This document shows, piece by piece, positions 61,333-64,000 of a stretch of DNA of 64,000 bases. Each line of letters begins with the position of its first letter. The first letter of the stretch is position 1. The notes under the pieces were generated by a model. It saw only the letters and a program-made list of their open reading frames with translations, was not told the origin of the DNA and did not search any database. This stretch comes from Blautia sp. OF03-15BH (GTDB taxonomy: Bacteria > Bacillota > Clostridia > Lachnospirales > Lachnospiraceae). Both the position numbers and the translations under genes were made by a program. The stretch is from positions 1-64,000 of the forward strand of contig NZ_QSCM01000003.1 in NCBI RefSeq assembly GCF_003463065.1, written 5' to 3'.

Positions 61333-62769
61333 TCAATCTGCATGGATCAGAGGAATACGGACCGTAAAGGTCGTACCCTCACCCAGTTTACTGTATACTT
61401 TGATGGCTCCCCGGTGCATAAGAACGGCACTTCTGGTAATGGCAAGACCAAGTCCCGTGCCTCCGATCTCTCTGGAATGGGATTTGTCCACCCGGTAAAA
61501 ACGTTCAAAAATATGTTCCTGTGATTCCTCCGGAATACCAATACCGGAATCCTCCACTTTTACATAAAAATATTTGTGGTCCACATTCAGTGAAACACGG
61601 ACCCATCCCTCTTCTTTGTTATACTTGATGGCATTTTCCACCAGATTAGAAAGAGCCAGGCTCAGTTTTGTCTCATCCACCTGCGCTACCACAGGCTTGA
61701 AGCTTTCCAGTACCAGTTCCACTTTTTTCTTATCAGCGATGGGTTTCAGCCGCTTGATGAGCTGTTCCAGAAGCTCGTTGATGTTCTTATCCTCGATCTG
61801 AAGGTCCGCCGCCTTTTTATCCAGCTTCACCAAAGACAAAAGATCGTTGATGATCTTGTTTTCCCGGTCGATCTCCTCACCGATATCCGTCATGAATTCC
61901 TTATAAAGCTCTACCGGCACATCGTCCTGGGCGATCAGGGAGTCCGCCAGCACCTTCACGGAGGTGATCGGCGTTTTCAGTTCATGGGATACGTTGGATA
62001 CAAACTCCTGTCTGGAATCCTCCAGCACACGGAGCCGTTTCAGCATCCGGTTATACGCTTCGGAAAGAAGCTGCGTCTCCGTATAGTCCGGAATGGAAAT
62101 ATCCTCATCCAGAAAGCCGCCCGTCATCTCATCCAAAGACTGTGTGACTTTTCCGAACGGACGAATCAGAAGCCTGGAGGTATAAAGAGCTACCAGAAAA
62201 ACAAGCGCCGCCATACCGATCTGAAGAAGAAGTACCCTGTGGCTTAAAGCCGACCGGCTCTCCTGGATATCATTGGTAGGCGTACTGATGACCAGCACAC
62301 CTTCCACCTCATCCGCGTCATTTTCCAGCGGGATCGTCATTTCAATAAACCCGCTGGTCTCATCGTAACGCATGGTCCTGGCGCCCTGAAAACACTTCAG
62401 AAGCTCTTCTGAAATGATGAGTTTGTTTTCATCCAGGCCGTATGTATCCTTAATGATCCGGAAACCGTTGTTCACAATGACGATGCGGCCATTATAAAGC
62501 CCGGCCAGCTGGGAAAGCTCCATCTCTGCCACTTCAGAGGTGTTTCCCAGAAGATAGCCGGAACGGACCAGTTCTTCTGCCAGGCTGATACACTGGTTCT
62601 GCACAAGCGAGCCTCTCTGCGTGATGCTCTGTTCCTCAAAGCTTCTTAAAATTCCCTGCTTGATCAGCATGATGGGAATGATACCCACCAGCATAAAAAT
62701 GACAAAAATGCGGAACTGCAGGCTTTTTCCGTACTGCCGGATCCATTTTCCCTTAAAAAATTTTTTCAC
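61333..62769 (-). CDS. WalK-like sensor histidine kinase
   Basis: The ~478-residue kinase has a membrane segment near 20-40, an extracytoplasmic sensor of about 140 residues, a second segment near 175, a HAMP linker, phosphoacceptor in SNVSHELKTPITSVKVL, and an ATPase domain (NLVENAIKYNKEEGW, IGGTGLGLAITR). AGGGGA lies six bases before the GTG at 62767-62769, which I take as the start; an ATG two codons earlier is too near the site. It pairs with the regulator 96 bp upstream, across a hairpin, and resembles the essential cell-wall kinase WalK. Confidence 0.9.
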   Translation of the reverse strand: MKKFFKGKWIRQYGKSLQFRIFVIFMLVGIIPIMLIKQGILRSFEEQSITQRGSLVQNQCISLAEELVRSGYLLGNTSEVAEMELSQLAGLYNGRIVIVNNGFRIIKDTYGLDENKLIISEELLKCFQGARTMRYDETSGFIEMTIPLENDADEVEGVLVISTPTNDIQESRSALSHRVLLLQIGMAALVFLVALYTSRLLIRPFGKVTQSLDEMTGGFLDEDISIPDYTETQLLSEAYNRMLKRLRVLEDSRQEFVSNVSHELKTPITSVKVLADSLIAQDDVPVELYKEFMTDIGEEIDRENKIINDLLSLVKLDKKAADLQIEDKNINELLEQLIKRLKPIADKKKVELVLESFKPVVAQVDETKLSLALSNLVENAIKYNKEEGWVRVSLNVDHKYFYVKVEDSGIGIPEESQEHIFERFYRVDKSHSREIGGTGLGLAITRSAVLMHRGAIKVYSKLGEGTTFTVRIPLIHAD

Positions 62770-62789
62770 TGTCATTCCCCTGTCAACAA

Positions 62790-62817
62790 AAGGCCGGCGC
62801 AAAAAACGCCGACCTTT
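62790..62817 (-). terminator. Hairpin between regulator and kinase genes
   Basis: AAAGGTCGGCG and CGCCGGCCTTT form an 11-bp stem around TTTTTTG, followed by TGTTGACA leftward. It can work as a partial terminator that makes less kinase than regulator. Confidence 0.6.
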
Positions 62818-62865
62818 CTTTATGGTGATGCCGCCGTCAGGCGACCTGTCTTTTTTCCTTGTCTG

Positions 62866-63558
62866 TCAGGTCTGCTGGAAATAATAGCCTACGCCCCATT
62901 TGGTATGAACGTATCTCGGCTCGCTGGGATTCGCTTCGATCTTCTCTCTTAAGCGGCGGATATGTACATCCACGGTACGCACATCACCCGGATATTCGTA
63001 ACCCCACACGATATTCAAAAGATTTTCCCGGCTGTACACCTTGTTCGGGTTGAAAACAAGAAGCTCCAGGACATCAAATTCCTTCGCTGTAAGGTTGACT
63101 TCCTTTCCGGCAATGCTCACACGGCGCCCTTCGCAGTCCAGACGAAGATCTCCGGCTTCCACCACTTTGCTTTTGCTCTCTTCCGGCGCCTTTCTGGCGG
63201 TACGGCGCATAATGGCCTTCAGCCTTGCCTTGACCTCCAGGATATTGAACGGCTTGGTGATGTAATCATCCGCACCGTACTCCAGTCCCAGGATCTTATC
63301 CATATCATCACCCTTGGCAGTCAGCATTACGACCGGCACCGATGAAAATTCCCGGATCGCCTGGCATACCTCAAAACCGGTAAGCCTGGGCAGCATCACA
63401 TCCAGAAGAACGATATCATAATCCTTCTCTCTGACCATATTCAGGGCTTCCTCACCATCATAGGCACAGTCCACCTCCATTCCATCCTGCTCCAGACTGA
63501 AACGGATTCCTTTCACGATCAGTTTTTCATCATCCACTACCAGTACTTTCTTTGCCAT
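62866..63558 (-). CDS. WalR-like OmpR-family response regulator
   Basis: The 230-residue regulator has VVDDEKLI, Asp53 in YDIVLLDVMLPRLTG, KPFNILEVKARLKA and a winged-helix domain with NLTAKEFDVLELL and the VDVHIRRLREKIEANPSEP stretch close to WalR (YycF). It follows comEA by 15 bp. WalR controls wall hydrolases in Bacillota; here it is embedded between competence genes, followed by its kinase and a GerMN lipoprotein. Confidence 0.93.
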   Translation of the reverse strand: MAKKVLVVDDEKLIVKGIRFSLEQDGMEVDCAYDGEEALNMVREKDYDIVLLDVMLPRLTGFEVCQAIREFSSVPVVMLTAKGDDMDKILGLEYGADDYITKPFNILEVKARLKAIMRRTARKAPEESKSKVVEAGDLRLDCEGRRVSIAGKEVNLTAKEFDVLELLVFNPNKVYSRENLLNIVWGYEYPGDVRTVDVHIRRLREKIEANPSEPRYVHTKWGVGYYFQQT

Positions 63559-63573
63559 GGGCCATTCTCCTTA

Positions 63574-64000
63574 CTAAATCTTAATCTTATCCCTGATCTT
63601 CTGAAACATGGCATCCTTGATCCCGCTCACCTGCATGATGTCCTCCGGCGAGGAAAAACCGCCGTTTGCCTCACGATAGGCAATGATATCCGCTGCTTTC
63701 GCCTCTCCGACCCCCGGAAGGGTCATAAGTTCTTCTGCCCCTGCCGTGTTGATGTTGACTCTGCCGTCCGTCTCCGCCTGATCAGCAGCCTCCTGTACTG
63801 CCTCTCCCTTAAAGGGGATATAGACCTGCTGTCCGTCCGTTAGCTCTGCCGCCTGGTTCACCAGCTCGTCTTTCGCTTCCGGAAGAAGGCCTCCTGCCGC
63901 TTCCACTGCCTGAAAAACCCGACTTTTCTCCGGAAGTTCATACACTCCCGGAACTGCCACGGCTCCCCGGACATCTACAAACAAAGTCATGCGGGAAATC
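63574..64000 (-). CDS. comEA: ComEA-type DNA-binding protein (5' end beyond window)
   Basis: At least 138 residues are present: an SLBB domain (VDVRGAVAVPGVYELPEKSR, VYIPFKGEA) and a C-terminal helix-hairpin-helix pair (VNINTAGAEELMTLPGVGEAKA, IMQVSGIKDAMFQKI). The frame stays open beyond the ATG at 63988-63990 to the window edge, and the expected N-terminal membrane helix is missing, so the start is outside. ComEA binds incoming double-stranded DNA at the surface. Confidence 0.92.
   Translation of the reverse strand, partial: ISRMTLFVDVRGAVAVPGVYELPEKSRVFQAVEAAGGLLPEAKDELVNQAAELTDGQQVYIPFKGEAVQEAADQAETDGRVNINTAGAEELMTLPGVGEAKAADIIAYREANGGFSSPEDIMQVSGIKDAMFQKIRDKIKI

Overview
The window looks like chromosomal DNA of a gut-type Lachnospiraceae (Clostridia, Bacillota). 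The evidence is the gene order rimP-nusA-ylxR-ylxQ-infB-rbfA-nrnA-truB-ribF, clostridial sigma-A promoters (TTGACA-17-TATAAT type), AGGAGG ribosome binding sites, the fused FolB-FolK, the pyrB-pyrI pair and the protein wording. This assignment rests on recognition alone; no database was searched.

Layout. 1-350: tandem leftward rRNA-type promoters, with the rRNA operon itself beyond the left edge. 354-2712: a response regulator/histidine kinase pair followed by a small cysteine-rich ORF. 2958-15193: mnmM on the + strand, then leftward pnp, rpsO, a membrane protein, ribF, truB, nrnA, rbfA, infB, ylxQ, ylxR, nusA and rimP, with promoters visible for rimP and rpsO. 15217-19397: a second type II topoisomerase (parC/parE-like). 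19579-22950: a secreted Big2-like protein and the threonine-degrading kbl-tdh operon.

23407-29177 is the accessory island. A 5.75-kb unit has 24-bp inverted ends (one mismatch) and a perfect 9-bp direct repeat, GTTCTGAAC, on both sides. Inside are two broken transposase genes and an intact cargo: a two-component system divergent from an operon for a 46-aa CXXC membrane peptide, a polytopic 4Fe-4S membrane protein and a thioredoxin-like lipoprotein. I read this as a non-autonomous transposon carrying an envelope thiol-redox module. It sits just upstream of three identical tRNA-Glu(CTC) genes in a 102-bp array.

29623-35926: a leftward operon of a MoxR-type ATPase, a VWA protein, a degenerate membrane kinase-like protein, a histidine kinase and a LuxR-type regulator, probably one uncharacterised signalling and remodelling system. 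36133-39669: a PHP phosphoesterase, a HAD phosphatase and a large secreted protein. 39983-45008: polyphosphate kinase, exopolyphosphatase-like protein and a DUF815-like ATPase. 45072-50299: pheA plus a folate operon (folC, folE, HD hydrolase, folP, folBK). 50413-52903: two small membrane/PH-like genes and pyrBI. 52913-64000: leftward comEA (cut by the edge), a WalRK-like pair, a GerMN lipoprotein, comEC, dgt, dnaG, trmK and a TGS-type nucleoside kinase.
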